Assembly: GCA_025331125.1 (NCBI GenBank)
Contig: JAOALB010000001.1
Coordinates: 372,001 to 436,000 of the forward strand
Direction: 5' to 3'
Length of the DNA: 64,000 nt
Source: Mycogone perniciosa
Lineage: Eukaryota; Ascomycota; Sordariomycetes; Hypocreales; Hypocreaceae
Numbering within the stretch: position 1 is the first letter of the stretch; each line of letters opens with the position of its first letter. The position numbers were made by a program, and so were the translations under genes. Of the stretch, positions 11,965 through 24,070 are shown in pieces. The notes under the pieces were generated by a model. The model did no database searches. It worked only from the letters and a program-made list of their open reading frames with translations, and had not been told where the DNA came from.

Positions 11965-13369
11965 TCAACCACCAGCAGGCCTCTGTTTCATCTGTATCAA
12001 ATGCTTAAGTCCAGTCTGAATACCCATGTACTTCCGCTGCTTAGGATCATACCAGCCCAAGACATAGACAGCCATAACTGCAGACTTCCCTTGCAGTTCG
12101 ACCAGCCCGTCTACTCGAACACAGCCTCGGTTTGGCGGCTGTTTGGCCGGTTGCCAGTTCTTGGTGAAGGTGATCGTGGCAGCCTGCAGGGCGGCCTGAA
12201 TGCGCGGATCAACTTGGCTTTCGCCACTGAATGGCGTCCCGAGAATTTCGCCGATTCCGGTGTTTATAGGAAAGTTTTGCGACTTATCCGGGTGTCCCGG
12301 CACTTTGGCTACCTGCTTGCCAGTGGTTCCCAGCTCACTCTGCTCCTTGATACGGTTCAGAATTGCGGTCTGCCAAGTCGTTTCAGGTGGTGGCGCCGTG
12401 CTGAATCCTAGTGCTTTTGCAATGTCCTGCGCCGTTTGCTTCACGAGAGAGTTGACAAACGTCCACACCGACAGTGCAAGTGCCTTGGGATATAAAGCCG
12501 TATTCAAGTGACTCGCGGCCAAAGAGTCCATCTGCCGGTCTCCCCAAAATATTCCATCATCATCGATGATGATTCTATTGGGTGTTTGTTAGTCGACATA
12601 TTCTTTAATTGTTCCTTCATCCCTTACCCTGAGATATAGTGCTTCGGGGGAGGGGCAGGTGGGTAAATGATGTCCAGCCAAAGCTTCTTGATTTTAATAT
12701 CTCGGCCGCCAAGCAAATGGACATAGGCTGGGTTTCGTTCTACCCCACGACGGATAAGTTCAGCCAGTCCCACTGATAGATGCTGTCAGTATAGCTAAGG
12801 TATAGATTTGGTGACTGAGCTTACTCTTGATATCTTTCTGCAGCTGTTGGTCCTGATTGACGGCTAGGAATGTGCTCCATTCTGGGTCAGACCCTTTGTA
12901 CGGTGGTTGTTTGACCTCTTGCGTTGTGAAGGGGAATGGAATAAAAAGAATAGGCTCGCCCTCCTCCGCCAGGTCTTCCATCTCCTTCTTCTCCTTCTCT
13001 GATAGGGCGTCCCATTCGTGATCGGCCCAGTCGAGAAGGGGATCGAAAACAACGGCTGCAAAGATCTGCCAGCATGCATACAAGGCTAAGGTGGTGAAGA
13101 GCGCATGACTATCCTGGCTGTCAGTCATTGAACCGGGGTTGATAGAGCATACGAGTATGCGACACTTACCCCAGTCGGCGCCGGATAGCGCCCGCTCTGG
13201 GCGGAGGACTGGGCCGCGGAAAGTAAACGGGAACACCCTCGGGCAGCTTCCTACGCCATGGCAAGAAGGAAATATGTCGTTGAATCGAGGGGAGTCGACT
13301 GGGGATGCGCGGCGTTGCATTCAGTGTGAAGGTTGCATGTCGTGAGACGACAGTCGCGCGACGGAGCAT
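11965..13369 (-). CDS. Conserved fungal protein of unknown function, probably mitochondrial
   Basis: Four exons: 13170-13369, 12825-13108, 12628-12772 and 11965-12574, giving 412 aa. I do not recognise the family. The start MLRRATVVSRHATFTLNATP is a typical basic amphipathic mitochondrial presequence. After the first join comes a hydrophobic segment HALFTTLALYACWQIFAAVVF (one probable membrane helix), then an acidic stretch with WADHEWDALSEKEKKEMEDL, then a Pro-rich block LWLDIIYPPAPPPKHYISG that crosses the third splice join cleanly. The C-terminal 190 residues look folded, with LALSVWTFVNSLVKQTAQDI and a beta-like VRVDGLVELQGKSAVMAVYVLGWY. Exon 2 may instead begin at an upstream AG, adding three residues. 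The layout suggests an inner-membrane protein with a soluble domain; that is inference. Confidence 0.75.
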
Positions 13370-13806
13370 TCCGTTCCGCTCTCTCGAAAATATGCGTCAC
13401 CAAATAATATTCAGCGTTAGGGGAACAGGGTGGACGAGAATATATGCATCAGGGGAACAAGCGCATAATGCTTTCGTGTCGTGGCGAAAGGTGAGGATGG
13501 TTCTACAAGAGATAGATAAGGCTATGTTTCAATTAGTACGTCTCTACTCAGGACTTCGTACCTGTGTTACATCAGGCTGCATGTGCAATTATGAAGTAGT
13601 AGTACGAAGTACTCCGTAGTATGTATTATGTACTACTACTAGTGTCTCGCAACCTGAGTCGGAGTATTTTAGCCCCGATATTCCGACGCAGCCAACCAGA
13701 TCGCACCCCCTTCAACCTAAGGCGGCCTGTGTACGTGGAGCCGTGACGTTGGGAGCTCGTTCCAGCGCGCCAACAAACACCACAGCTTCACGAACCAGAT
13801 ATCATC
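13370..13806. promoter_or_regulatory. Divergent promoter region between the unknown mitochondrial gene and the Vps3844 gene
   Basis: 437 bp with no gene. A dense block at 13596-13642 combines AGTAGTAGTACGAAGTACTC with a TACTCCGTA copy (13610-13618) and further TACTACTACTAG text, making several self-complementary words in under 50 bp. Confidence 0.5.
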
Positions 13807-15006
13807 ATGAAGCTCACAGTAGGGCTTGTCGCGGCCATCGCCACCTGTGCTGCCGCTGCGCAGCCCGCAGCCGACGTCTTCATCCTGCCCTCCCGCGATT
13901 CCGCCTCAACGCCATCCATCTCACGAACCCTCGCCCGATTGATCCTCCTGCAGCGCCTGGCTCCCTTTGGACAAGGGCCATCCATCAAAGATATCCCCAA
14001 TGGCGTCGATTCCCAGAAGGTGGTGTCATTGATGAACAAATTCGGAAAGACGGTCCCTCCGTTGTTCCTCAACGATGAATCCGATGAACCAAGTCAGCTT
14101 GTTATCATGCTAGAGGGGATGACGGAGAAACAGATCAAGGATACGGGAAAGGCGCTGGAAGTGGCGCCTACATTTTCAATTTCAGATCCGCCGTCTGCCA
14201 TCGCGCATAACACGCTGATGAAGTACGATTTCTATAACGCGGGTGTTACGAATGAGCACAAGTGCACCCTTGACCAGGTGACCAACCCGTTCGAGGAGCA
14301 GTGCTGGAGTGGGAAGTCAACTGTTGCCAAGTACAATGTGCAAAAGGTATAGAGGCTGACGAAACGTCTTATTCTCGATGGTGGACTAGAACTGATCCCA
14401 TCATAGAACCCTGACATCCTTGCCGATTTCGTTCGCAGATTCCCCAAGCTTGCCTCGCTTGCCAAGTCAGGCGAGATGCAAACGACTGTCATCCTTCTCC
14501 CTGCCGTTAGCGAGACCTCCAGTCCAAAGCGCTGGTCAGACAAGCCACAAGAGCTTCGACGTCGCCAGGCAGAGCAAGTCATTACCTCCTTTGGCAAGAC
14601 TACTACTACGTCCGTTGCACCGACTTCGTCCGCCTCCAACATCTTCAAAGCCCCCTCTAAACATATCCCTGCTTGTTTCAAGTCCCTGGAGAGCTGCGTC
14701 TCCGGAACAGGGAACTGCTCACACCAGGGCCAATGCATCGACAAGTATTCGTCACCCAGTACAAAGAGCGATGAAGCTTGCTTTACATGCCGCTGTCTGA
14801 GCACCAGGCCTGAGAAGAACGACCCCCTCACTCACTGGGCGGGACCAACTTGCGCGAAGAAAGACATCAGTGTGCCATTCTGGCTCTTTGCTGGCTTCAC
14901 TCTGCTTATGATTGGTATATTGTCCCTGGCTACTTCCACGCTTTATCGTGTTGGTGACGAAAAGCTCCCCGGTGTCATTGGAGCTGGTGTTTCCAAGTCG
15001 AAATAA
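13807..15006 (+). CDS. Vacuolar sorting protein of the Vps3844 (DUF3844) family
   Basis: Predicted type I membrane protein of the secretory/vacuolar pathway. Two exons, 13807-14346 and 14407-15006, give 379 aa; both exons are in phase 0. A signal peptide is clear (MKLTVGLVAAIATCAAAAQP). The lumenal part precedes the family's signature C-terminal Cys-rich module, roughly residues 275-330, with eight Cys in an EGF-like spacing (CFKSLESCVSGTGNCSHQGQC, then CFTCRCL). One transmembrane helix near residues 337-362 (VPFWLFAGFTLLMIGILSLA) is followed by a short cytosolic tail. The length and order fit the fungal family; the molecular role is not established from sequence. Confidence 0.85.
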
Positions 15007-16624
15007 GCAGTCACGGTAGTAGTTGGAAGTCTGACAGAACAATGTGTGGGCCCTGGGAATGGAAATCAAGGAGGCATTTTCGGCCCAACAAGGGCTCTAT
15101 CCATAATCACCAGGGCCAGGAGTGTGTACCATACTGAAGGTGTATAGATTTATCGCATCATCCGCGGCGAGGCAAGTCACGGATGTGTTTCTGGAAGCTA
15201 GGACTTGTGTTTTTGTGTTGTTTGCGCTGGTTTTAGTCTATTGTTTAGGGAGGCACGCGGTTAATATCCATCGAACCGACTCGGGTGTATCAAGAGCGCA
15301 AAAGGAACTATTAAAGCTCGCCTATGATAGTGATATCCCGGTCTCCATAAAATTACCTAGCGTGCCGTTGATCCGCTTACTGTTACATAAACCAAGTCAA
15401 ACAAGCTTGTTTTACACTTTCGTGACTCGAGACACATACTACTGTAAGGTACTACTCCTAATCTAAAGAAGCAAGCAATCAATCCTTTGGAGAAGGTTAT
15501 CAATACCACTCGGAATTGCAGATAGTGTTATTTGGAATCACTACGACTCTAGCCTGTTGTAATACAACGAAGTCCTCAGGGGTCTGTTGGTTTTCAGTTA
15601 CGACCCTTACGATCTTATCGAACGAACGCCTCTTTTTTATCTGTTTTGGTGAACTGAATAGGACAAGATTGATGGGACTCGTTTCTCGCATTCTTTTTTT
15701 CTAGTTTGGGCTGCTATGTGGAAGTTGTGAACGCGGATTCACCGTATAGCTCGCGATTCTGACACTAATTTCGGCTTCTCTCGTGTTGCCGACTCGCAGC
15801 ATGGTAGTATCCCTTGCCGGAGCTTAAATAGTTCAAAGCCGTATATGTAGGACGAACGAAACAATCGATTGACAGCTGGGCTAATTGGACTCGGAACTGC
15901 CGAATTGAACACTAATAGTGTGGCCGGAGCCGGAGGTCCCCTTCATCGGTCCACGTCATATCAATACCACTTAGTTCCAGATTATGACCTCTCAATTACT
16001 GAAGCAGACGATTGCCTCGGTCTCACTCTCTTCACATCTTGCCTACCAGGTAGGCACCTATCCAGATAGGGTAAGGTGCTCATAAAAAGCTCCAGAGATG
16101 CGTGATATACGGAGCACTGCTAGGTAATACGAAACACGCAGACGTACAAATCAACCAACTAATTGATAATCACACGGCATCGCCATATCCCATCAGCCCG
16201 CACGTGGATATCCCCAACACCCCCGAGAATAGATCCTTCTCATCCGGTTCGATAATATGACGAAATACATTCTTCTGCTTTTAAATGACGTTCCATCACC
16301 AGACATCTTGAAGCATTGGCCAATCACGCACTCGGCGGCTTCGGCCCCGCCCCGCCTCCGAGTAAGGGACGGAGTTTTTCCAAAACGCCGGTCATAAGTG
16401 TAGACCACCAGGAGGCGTTAAGGCGTTGAGGCACAGCATCGAAGATAGGCCGGGAACCGAGCTTGTTGCATAATTCTCCTAATACTTATTCAGATAAAAA
16501 CACCCGAGCTTGTGACTATTTACTTCCGCTTTCACGGCATTTGAAGAGACATGACACCCATTTCTCACCCTCCGCCTGAGCTATTAGGGCGGCAGACAAG
16601 CAGATCAGGTTCAAGAACCCGTGC
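15007..16624. other. Gene-free intergenic stretch of 1.6 kb
   Basis: No supported gene. All open frames are short and without codon bias. Two adjacent hairpin-forming sequences occur at 16041-16055 (GCCTACC A GGTAGGC, a perfect 7-bp stem) and 16056-16079 (an imperfect CACCTATCC / GGGTAAGGTG stem). Confidence 0.45.
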
Positions 16625-19265
16625 ATGATGGATACGCCCACCTCCGAACAATCACCCAGCAAGCCGGAGAGACTCAAGTTGCCAACGGCCAAATGGGGGG
16701 CTGCCTGTGCCCCTTGTGCCACTGCCAAGGCCAAATGCATTCGATCAAACGATTCACTCGGAGCGAAATGTGACAGGTGAGTTATTCCCATGAGTCAATC
16801 TGTTCCCAGTGTGAAAGGTTTTGAGTCATGTCATGAAAGGGCGTGGTAATGACTAATGTGTCGAATTGGGTCAGATGTGAGAGACTGTTGAAGGAATGTA
16901 AAGATCAAGTACATCGTCCTCGGAAAAAAAGACAAGCCAAACCTTCGTGAGTAGCAGCTTGTTTCTTTACGCATGTGGCTGCAAGAAAATGATTCGTTCT
17001 GCATGGCACTTTGCAATGTCGTTGATCCCCAATTTCTGAGAACTACCACTAGTTCAAAGGGGTAAACATGAGGAGTCTTCAGGCACCGGCTGCTTTTGTG
17101 GTCAACTCAAGTCGCAATGCAGTGACTCGGCTAATTCATTTTGCATAGTCGAACTGCTCAAATTGAAGAGAAGCTCGATGGTCTTGTCAGTCTCCTCAGG
17201 GTCTCAGGAGACTTGTCCAATGCCGAGCCAGGCCCATCCTCTCATAGCAGCGTCAATGGTGATAGAGGAACAAGAGCGGGAACACCATTCTCGAGTCCGT
17301 CTAGTTCTATTCCCGCCTGTCCCAGCAGTGTCAATGCCTGGACAATCGATCCAAGTTACAATTCATTCACGCCGAGGGCATGTATGTGCCACCCTGAAAG
17401 CGAGGAGGGAGCACCGCCACCTCCAGACTCGGATGAAGAACTTATCAAATTTTACCGGGAACGGATGCACACTGGCCATCCGTTTGTTGTCATCCCCCCC
17501 GACGTCACGGCTGCCACTTTGGTGGCTAGTAGACCATTCTTAATGGCGGCCATTAGGATGGTGAGCTCCTTTCGGAGCCTCAGATCAGTGCGGGCGCAGA
17601 CGTATTACTTAATGAAACATATCGCGGATCACATGCTCATACGCTCAGAAAAATCCTTAGAACTGTTACTTGGGATCATTGTTATGCTGGGGTATCAGCA
17701 ATATCACTGCTGTCTTCATGGGCAGATCCCCAACCTAATATCTTTGGCCGCCACATTAGTTGCAGATATTGGTATACATCGCCCTCCCGGAATTAATGAA
17801 CGAACACACCTACTGGTCGCCAGGCCTATGGAGCCCATGAAGCGGACAAATGAAGAAAGGAGAGCATTTGCAGGAGCGTGGTATTGGGCCTCAATGTAAG
17901 TCGAACACCTGTAACACATACTTGAGCCTACAGCTCACCGTGTTCAAGAATGTCGATGAACTTTGGAAGAATCGAACTTATGCGATACAACAAATACCTT
18001 CACGAATGCATACAGCATCTAGAAGCCGATGCGGAATACGAAAGCGACATAACCCTCGTCAACCTCATTCGGATACAGCGATTAACAGAGAGAATAGCCG
18101 AGCTGAACTCCAAAGACAAGGCAGTCGAAGAAATTTCCTCCGTGCCAACCGCCCCTGTGTCGGCATACATCTCGGCTTTCCAAAGCGAACTGGACCATCT
18201 AGCAAACAGTTTACCAGACCACTTAAAAACAGATAGTCAGTGCTTGTCCCGAGGTTAACTTGGCTCTCTCATCACTAATTAGTCGAAACAGAAACGTTTC
18301 GACTACTCATAGATTCCGCCCGACTTCGACTATACGAACCTCCCGTTGTTGACAAGAACCTTATTATCTCTCTCTCCAAGTCTCTCACTTCCATGTCCAT
18401 TGGCGCAACATGTCCACTAGACAAATTGTATCAATCAAGAGCCGCCCTTGCTTCTTGGTTCGATACGTGGCTTTCTCTCCCTGTCTCTTCATACTATTTC
18501 CAAACTACCGCAGTCGGGTCACATTTGGTCTACGCTCTTACTATGCTCGGCCGTTGGGCTAGATTAGCTCCCCCTATCACGATGTACGAAGGCCAAACAC
18601 CTCAGTATGACACAAGCGCGAACCAAAACAGTTCTTTATACAACTCAGACGTCACAGGTGCACAAGGCGAATCGAGCACAGGAAAGGGGAAGGCACGACA
18701 ATCCCAAACACGATTATCTGGCCGTTTCGACCCAGACGCGGATCCTCACTTAGCTGTGGCAGTGGCAGCTTTACGATCACAACTCCAGGGACATCCCGGC
18801 CTCCTAGTCAACATCCCAGGGATCCTTTCCGCCATCGGCAGTCGTTTCGAACAGGCCAATACAACCTTCCAATTCATCTCCACAGAAAAGGAAAAGACGA
18901 ACAGGAACATATGGACGGTATGTGCACTCAAGATTCGCATTATTCAGACGAAACTTGAGCATTGGGCGGAGCTTGTGTCTGCTGGTGCGCAGACATTGAG
19001 CCTTGGGGACAAACCTGATGGAGCAGACATGAAGACTTCGGATTGGCAATGCGCTTCTCATTTCGCACAGCCAACTTGCGATGGTTTGGACAATTCGGTG
19101 TGTTTTCAGGACGGCTGTCGCCTGGATCACGATGAGCAGACGGTCACCTCGGGTGCAAGTACGGAATGGACCGACGATTTGTTTTCAGGAGTTGATCCCA
19201 CTATTTGGTTTGACGGGGACCTGGACTGGGGCGCGATTATGACGAACTCTGTGGGACCTATGTAG
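16625..19265 (+). CDS. Zn2Cys6 transcription factor
   Basis: Predicted fungus-specific binuclear zinc-cluster regulator. Five exons: 16625-16776, 16875-16946, 17149-17895, 17934-18235 and 18283-19265, giving 751 aa with all phases consistent. The zinc cluster is split by intron 1 and is complete only after splicing: Cys28, 31, 38, 49, 52 and 59 (CX2CX6CX10CX2CX6C), followed by the basic stretch HRPRKKRQ. A short coiled-coil-like segment IEEKLDGLVSLLRV follows at about residue 79. The middle region has HPFVVIPPD and a helical stretch with LLLGIIVMLGYQQYH, as in the fungal_trans superfamily, and the C-terminus is acidic (WFDGDLDWGAIM). The fourth donor is GTCAGT, weaker than the others. The target pathway cannot be read from sequence; the nearest metabolic genes are the P450 and monooxygenase 5-10 kb away. 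Confidence 0.85.
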
Positions 19266-20359
19266 AAATAGGCATTTTGCAAGGAGTTGGTTGTACTATG
19301 GACGAAATGGAAATATGGGAGTCCTGGCGATTAATGCATGCGACTAGAAGTCGCTCCGATTCACTGCCTGGTAGCAGCAAGAATTCAGGACGGAAATTCG
19401 GCTTTCTGAAATGAGAAGATTTAATTTAAATCCCCTTCACGCTTAATAGGGTATCTTTGAACAACTCTCAAGCAATACCATGACGCCTGTGCCCTCCTCG
19501 CTCAGCTACCGTCTACAGTCTTTCATCGCTCGCTGTGTTCTATTTCGAAAGATCCGACAACTAGCAAAGATGATTGGGTACTTCAAGTTCATCTTCATCT
19601 TCTTTTTCAACTCGCCTGGAATCTCTCTACAAATGATATCGAGTACGATGGGCTAGCCACCTGTTGATACGACATGTGCCAGCTCGACTGAAGATGATGG
19701 TTATGGAATGTGGTAACATTTCGACCTAATGTACGGAGGCCCAATAGACGTAGAATCTTTGGAACTCACATTAACACGATATCTCTAGAAGAAGTTGGTC
19801 GGATCAAGTTCGACAAGCACCCATGTTTTGCCTCAGTACTACAAGTGGAGGCAAACAAGCTCTATTTGATGAAGGATCTTCCCTAGCTGAGCGGCTATAA
19901 AAATCGAGATTTAAACTACAAACAATGGCCTTTTCTCTCGTCTGTCAAGGTTCAAAGTTTGTTGCCATATGAATGAAATAAAAGTGATGTGTAGGTATTT
20001 CGTGGAATGATCGTCACGAAGCCCGTGTAAACGAATCGGGGATACACAGTAAACAGGAGAGTCAGATTCGGACAACAATTCGCGAGGAATAATAGAATAT
20101 GAAAATAAATTAACATCTTGATCCAAGTCAACCCACCCATGTGCCAGAAATCTGAGAATGAGACGGTTGGTGCTATGAAGTGGTTGATATTCTGTCAACA
20201 GGGTAGCCCCGCACTCTGACAAAGTCCGCATGTGATACCCATGACGCCCTACAAATCGTCAACCACTTTACAGGGTTTAGATCTGGAATCTCGGCAACAC
20301 AGTATTCGAAAGTACTGAACAGAAGGAATACCATCTCCCCACTTCTGCGGAAATTCAAG
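19266..20359. other. Intergenic region, no gene seen
   Basis: 1.1 kb between the Zn2Cys6 gene and the rhodanese gene. Open frames at 19911-20231 on the minus strand are short and without features. No repeat or RNA gene was recognised. Confidence 0.45.
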
Positions 20360-20895
20360 ATGGCAACAACTGTATCAAGAGGCAGCCAGCCGGCTCAGAT
20401 ACCAGAGCCTCTGGCTTCGTGCCCCTTCATCGAGTCTTCCGAGGTCCTGAAGCTCCTCGAGGACGTCTCTGCCGCTGGGCGGCATAATCACAGGGACTTC
20501 TTACTTGTTGATGTCCGCCGAAATGACTGGGAGGGCGGCACAATAAGCTCATCCATAAACCTCCCAGCCCAATCCTTCCACCAGACCCGCTCTGTGGTGT
20601 ATCAGCTATGCAAGCAAGCCGGCATCAAAAGGGTTATTTTCTACTGCGGTGAGACACCAAATTTCCGATACCACTATGCTTCTGAGCGCGCTGCTCATGA
20701 TGATATTATTTAGGGAGTTGTGGTGGTCGAGGACCTAGATGCGCTGGGTGGCTGCAAGATTACCTCAACGACGTGGGCGAGACCGAAATCAAGGCCCTCA
20801 TCTTGCAAGGAGGCATCAAAGGTTGGCAAAAGACTTACGGCAGCAAGATGGTGGATAACTATGACGAGAAAGTGTGGGCAGAACCAAGCAAGTAA
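20360..20895 (+). CDS. Rhodanese/Cdc25-type phosphatase or arsenate reductase (Ych1/Acr2-like)
   Basis: Small rhodanese-fold enzyme with a CX5R loop, the family that includes Cdc25, yeast Ych1 and the arsenate reductase Acr2. Exon 1 is 20360-20648 and exon 2 is 20714-20895, giving 156 aa. The intron interrupts the active-site loop: exon 1 ends with the catalytic Cys codon plus one base, and the join gives FYCGSCGGRGPRCAGWLQD, so the signature C-G-S-C-G-G-R is complete. The rhodanese start LLVDVRRNDWEGGTISSSIN at about residue 49 and the C-terminal LILQGGIKGWQKTYG are both typical. No ars genes are adjacent, so whether the substrate is a phosphoprotein or arsenate is open. Confidence 0.88.
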
Positions 20896-21082
20896 AAGAA
20901 AGACGACGTTTGTGTTCTTCTTTTCGGCTGCAGGTCCCTGGAATAATTTCCCTTGATGAAATTTCTAGCAAGATAAGAGCATTCGTGTGTGAAGTCCCGT
21001 AGTATCACCTCTCCATTTCGTTTCCGTAAACGCCAAACAAGCATTTTAGGTTCCCAGCTGCCCCGTCATCATATCGTGTCGA

Positions 21083-21567
21083 CTATCGATTTTGTCGGTC
21101 GTCTCCGCCGATTCTCTCTAGGGCCTCGAGCATGACCACGGAATTTCCTCGAATAACCTGCCATTCAAATAAGTGCCCGAAGAAGTAACCTCGAATAGAT
21201 CTGGGGAACGCACCACCATGCCGAGTCTGACTTTGTCTCCACCCTCTTTCTCCTCGACCGCCTCGTCTAGTACGATGTTCAAGTAGACCTGTACATGTCA
21301 GATCAGGTTGCAACATTCCGCATGGCATATTTAGCCTCTCACATCGTATCCGCGGAGCACGCCAATGACTCTGCGGCTGCCGTTCAGTTGGACAAAGAGC
21401 CTCTTGTCGAGATACTAGGTCAAGTGTCAGTCAGGTTCTCCAAAAAACCAGCTAGGACTCCACAGAAAGCAAATCTCCCATGCCAAGCAAATGGATATCT
21501 CAAGTGTGGGCTAACAGAGAGTCCAGATATCACACACCTTCTTCAACTCAGGCTGGGCGGGCGCCAT
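21083..21567 (-). CDS. SMX2: Small nuclear ribonucleoprotein G (Sm G)
   Basis: Core Sm-ring subunit of the spliceosomal U1, U2, U4 and U5 snRNPs. Four very short exons, 21538-21567, 21343-21414, 21214-21288 and 21083-21157, all in phase 0, give 83 aa. The protein starts MAPAQPELKKYLDKRLFVQL. Sm motif 1 runs through LNGSRRVIGVLRGYDVYLNI, followed by VLDEAVEEKEGGDKVRLGMV, and Sm motif 2 is VIRGNSVVMLEAL with the RNA-binding Arg-Gly. Length matches the family. This gene has three introns in 252 coding bases, the highest intron density in the window, and is divergently paired with NTR2. Confidence 0.95.
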
Positions 21568-21776
21568 CTTGAGCAATCAATGTCTTATGTTGTGATGACC
21601 GTCGAATTGCGGCGCGATCCCAAGCAAGGCTGAGAAGCTGCCCACCATGAAAATTCCATCACGTGCTGATAAGATAAGAATATTCAAGGTACTATCGCCA
21701 TCGCGATTACGGGTGCATCTAGCAACTTTCTATTGATGGAGCTCACGCACTCATAGAATAATAATTTGCTGTGAGA
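21568..21776. promoter_or_regulatory. Bidirectional promoter between Sm G and NTR2
   Basis: Only 209 bp separate the two divergent start codons, so both core promoters must lie here. No clear TATA element is visible. The sequence includes an A/T-rich core near 21668-21690 and ATAATAATTTGCTG close to the NTR2 start. Confidence 0.7.
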
Positions 21777-23250
21777 ATGAGCTCGTTCAGCGCAAAGAGA
21801 AAAGCGCGCGTCATCAAAGTCACCGATGACGACGAAAATGGAGGCGATTTGCCCCAACCCACTCAGAGCGGAAGCTCCAAAGAAGGTAAGTGTACATACC
21901 TCGTCCATGCCAACCTCATTGCTGATAGAGAATCCATAAGGCTGACTTCGAGACGGGACAGAACCTGCCAAATCATCAGGACTGAAATCGGGGCGAAAAC
22001 CTTTTCGACAGTCGGGCTTGCGTAAGAGCTTCAATCCCACGGAAGAGCCCGCTCAGGATGATAAGGATGCATCATTGCGAAGCAACGAGGACGACGATGA
22101 TGGGCCGGTGGTTGTTAGACCCAGCTCTTTGAAACAGAAGAAGAAGATACCCAAATCAAGGCTTTCATTCGGTGGCGACGTAGGCGATGCAGACCCTGGA
22201 GAGACCGACGAGGTCAGCACACCGAAGAGGGTGCCATTGGGACAGAGAGCGCTTGAGAACAGCGCTGTAAAGCGAGGGATGTCCGCGAGAGGGCTACCGC
22301 TACCAGTTCGATCATTCCAGGACGATGATGACAGGCCAAGATACAGCAAGGAATATTTGGATGAGTTGCAGTCTTCCACGCCGAACACCCCGCGAGACCT
22401 CTCATCTCTCCAAGTGGACGATGGCGATGAGATGGACCTTGACCCATCAGAATTGGAAGGTGCTCTTATTGTGGATTCGCCCGCACCGCCATATTCTACA
22501 ACCCAAACTACACAGATACTCACGGAGGCTGAGATCCGCGAAAGAAAGGAACGCAGAGTCCGGCTGGCGCAGGAGATGGACTTTCTCTCTGTCGAGGACG
22601 ACGAAGATGATACTCTATCGGGGCGGAAAAAGAAGGACGACACCCGGCTAGTTGTTGAGGATGAGGACCTAGGAGAAGGTTTCGATGACTATGTTGAGGA
22701 TGGCGGATTATCACTAGGCAAACGCGCTACAAAGGAACGTCGGAAACAAGAGCGGCAAAAAATGGTAGAGCTCATCAACGCTGCGGAAGGCCACACGTCA
22801 GATTCATCGTCCGACAGCGATGCCGAGCGACGGATCGCCTACGAAGCAGCACAAACACGGGCCGGTCTAGACGGCTTAAAGAAGAAGCCACGCAAGGACC
22901 CCAATGAGCAGCTTTTGCAAGTACCGCCCAAGATAACGCCATTACCGAACTTGTCGGAGTGTTTGGCGCAATTGCAAGCTACGCTCAAGACGATGGAGAA
23001 TGAGATCAAGCTGAAGACTACGATGGTGGAACAGCTCTCGCACGAGAGGGATGATATCGTCAAGAGAGAAGCTGAGGTGCAGGCATTCCTGGACGAGACA
23101 GGAAAGAAATATCAAGAAGCTATGGGGCAGAAGAATCTGCCAGTTGATACAATACCCAGCGCAGGGCCTGGTGCTGAACTAGTTGGCGAACGAGGACTAG
23201 AAAGCTTGGGGGCAACACCTATAAAAAGGACACAAGAGGATACGGATTGA
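21777..23250 (+). CDS. NTR2: Spliceosome disassembly factor Ntr2 / GCFC family
   Basis: Predicted partner of Ntr1/Prp43 in release of the intron-lariat spliceosome. Exon 1 is 21777-21885 and exon 2 is 21980-23250, giving 459 aa. The start MSSFSAKRKARVIKVTDDDE and the downstream GLKSGRKPFRQSGLRKSFN are typical of the NTR2/GCFC N-terminus. The middle is charged and low-complexity, with many Ser/Asp patches. The SLGKRATKERRKQERQKM motif at about residue 230-250 is followed by a helical C-terminal part with LAQLQATLKTMENEIKLKTT (coiled coil). The intron is 94 nt. The family assignment rests on the charged layout plus these motifs, not on an alignment. Confidence 0.8.
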
Positions 23251-24070
23251 GCTTTGGCACAATCTTGAGCTGAGATATGTACGAGTAGCCACTATATACT
23301 AATAACTGTATAAGGAGTACGGAGTACTTCGTACACGCGAAGGAATTGCAGAATACGACATCTGATAAAGCCAAGGACGATCCTACTCCACGCCTTCATG
23401 TACTTGTAATATTTTCCCAAATTCCAACATCCCTGAAAATGCGAAGCCCATGCGCCTGTTACTTCCCGAAATACAATACGGAGCACAAGATGGAGTGCTC
23501 GTATACAATGGAATCCACTACCTCCTGAAACTAGGCAAAAAAGCATAGTAATACTAAAAGAATGACCAGTGTGTATACGTGGGTCTCGTTATATGATGCT
23601 CTTGATGAAGACAGCCATAAAAAAGCTCCGGAAAGTCCGAGCAGCCCGGGTCCAGGGTTGTCGGCTTTTCCAGTCTGGGGTATCACGCGATAAAAAAGAA
23701 CAAGATTTGAAAACGAAGAAGGAAACACGCTCTGCGCAGCTCAGGCCCTTTTTCGTCCCGGTAGTTGTATGCGTGTATAGTACTCCGTATATGTATGTAT
23801 GAAAGCATGGATGTATGAAAGCGCACATCCCGATGTCCCGTGTAGTGGTTCTCCCCTGTCATCAGCCAGGGGAGCCATGTGCATGGGCGGGATATGGGAG
23901 TGCCCTACGGAGTACGGAGTATAATAGGTAGTAAAAAAAAGTATCGTGTCATGGATTGTGTGCCGTGCCGTTGGAGAACATATGTGGGGGAGGCGGAATG
24001 GCGAGCCCCTGAAAACAAGGAGAAATTAAAGAGTGTGTGAGTGACATTTGTTGGTACTAAGATGGTTGAC
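23251..24070. other. Convergent intergenic region with three clusters of the TACGGAGTA word
   Basis: No gene. The word occurs at 23318-23326, 23781-23789 and twice overlapping at 23906-23921. The first copy is followed by TACTTCGTAC. Both flanking genes end here. Confidence 0.5.

Noticed and set aside
15007..16624. Several 60-114-codon frames in the gap before the Zn2Cys6 gene
   Set aside because: Random composition, no start context, no motif and no splice continuity.
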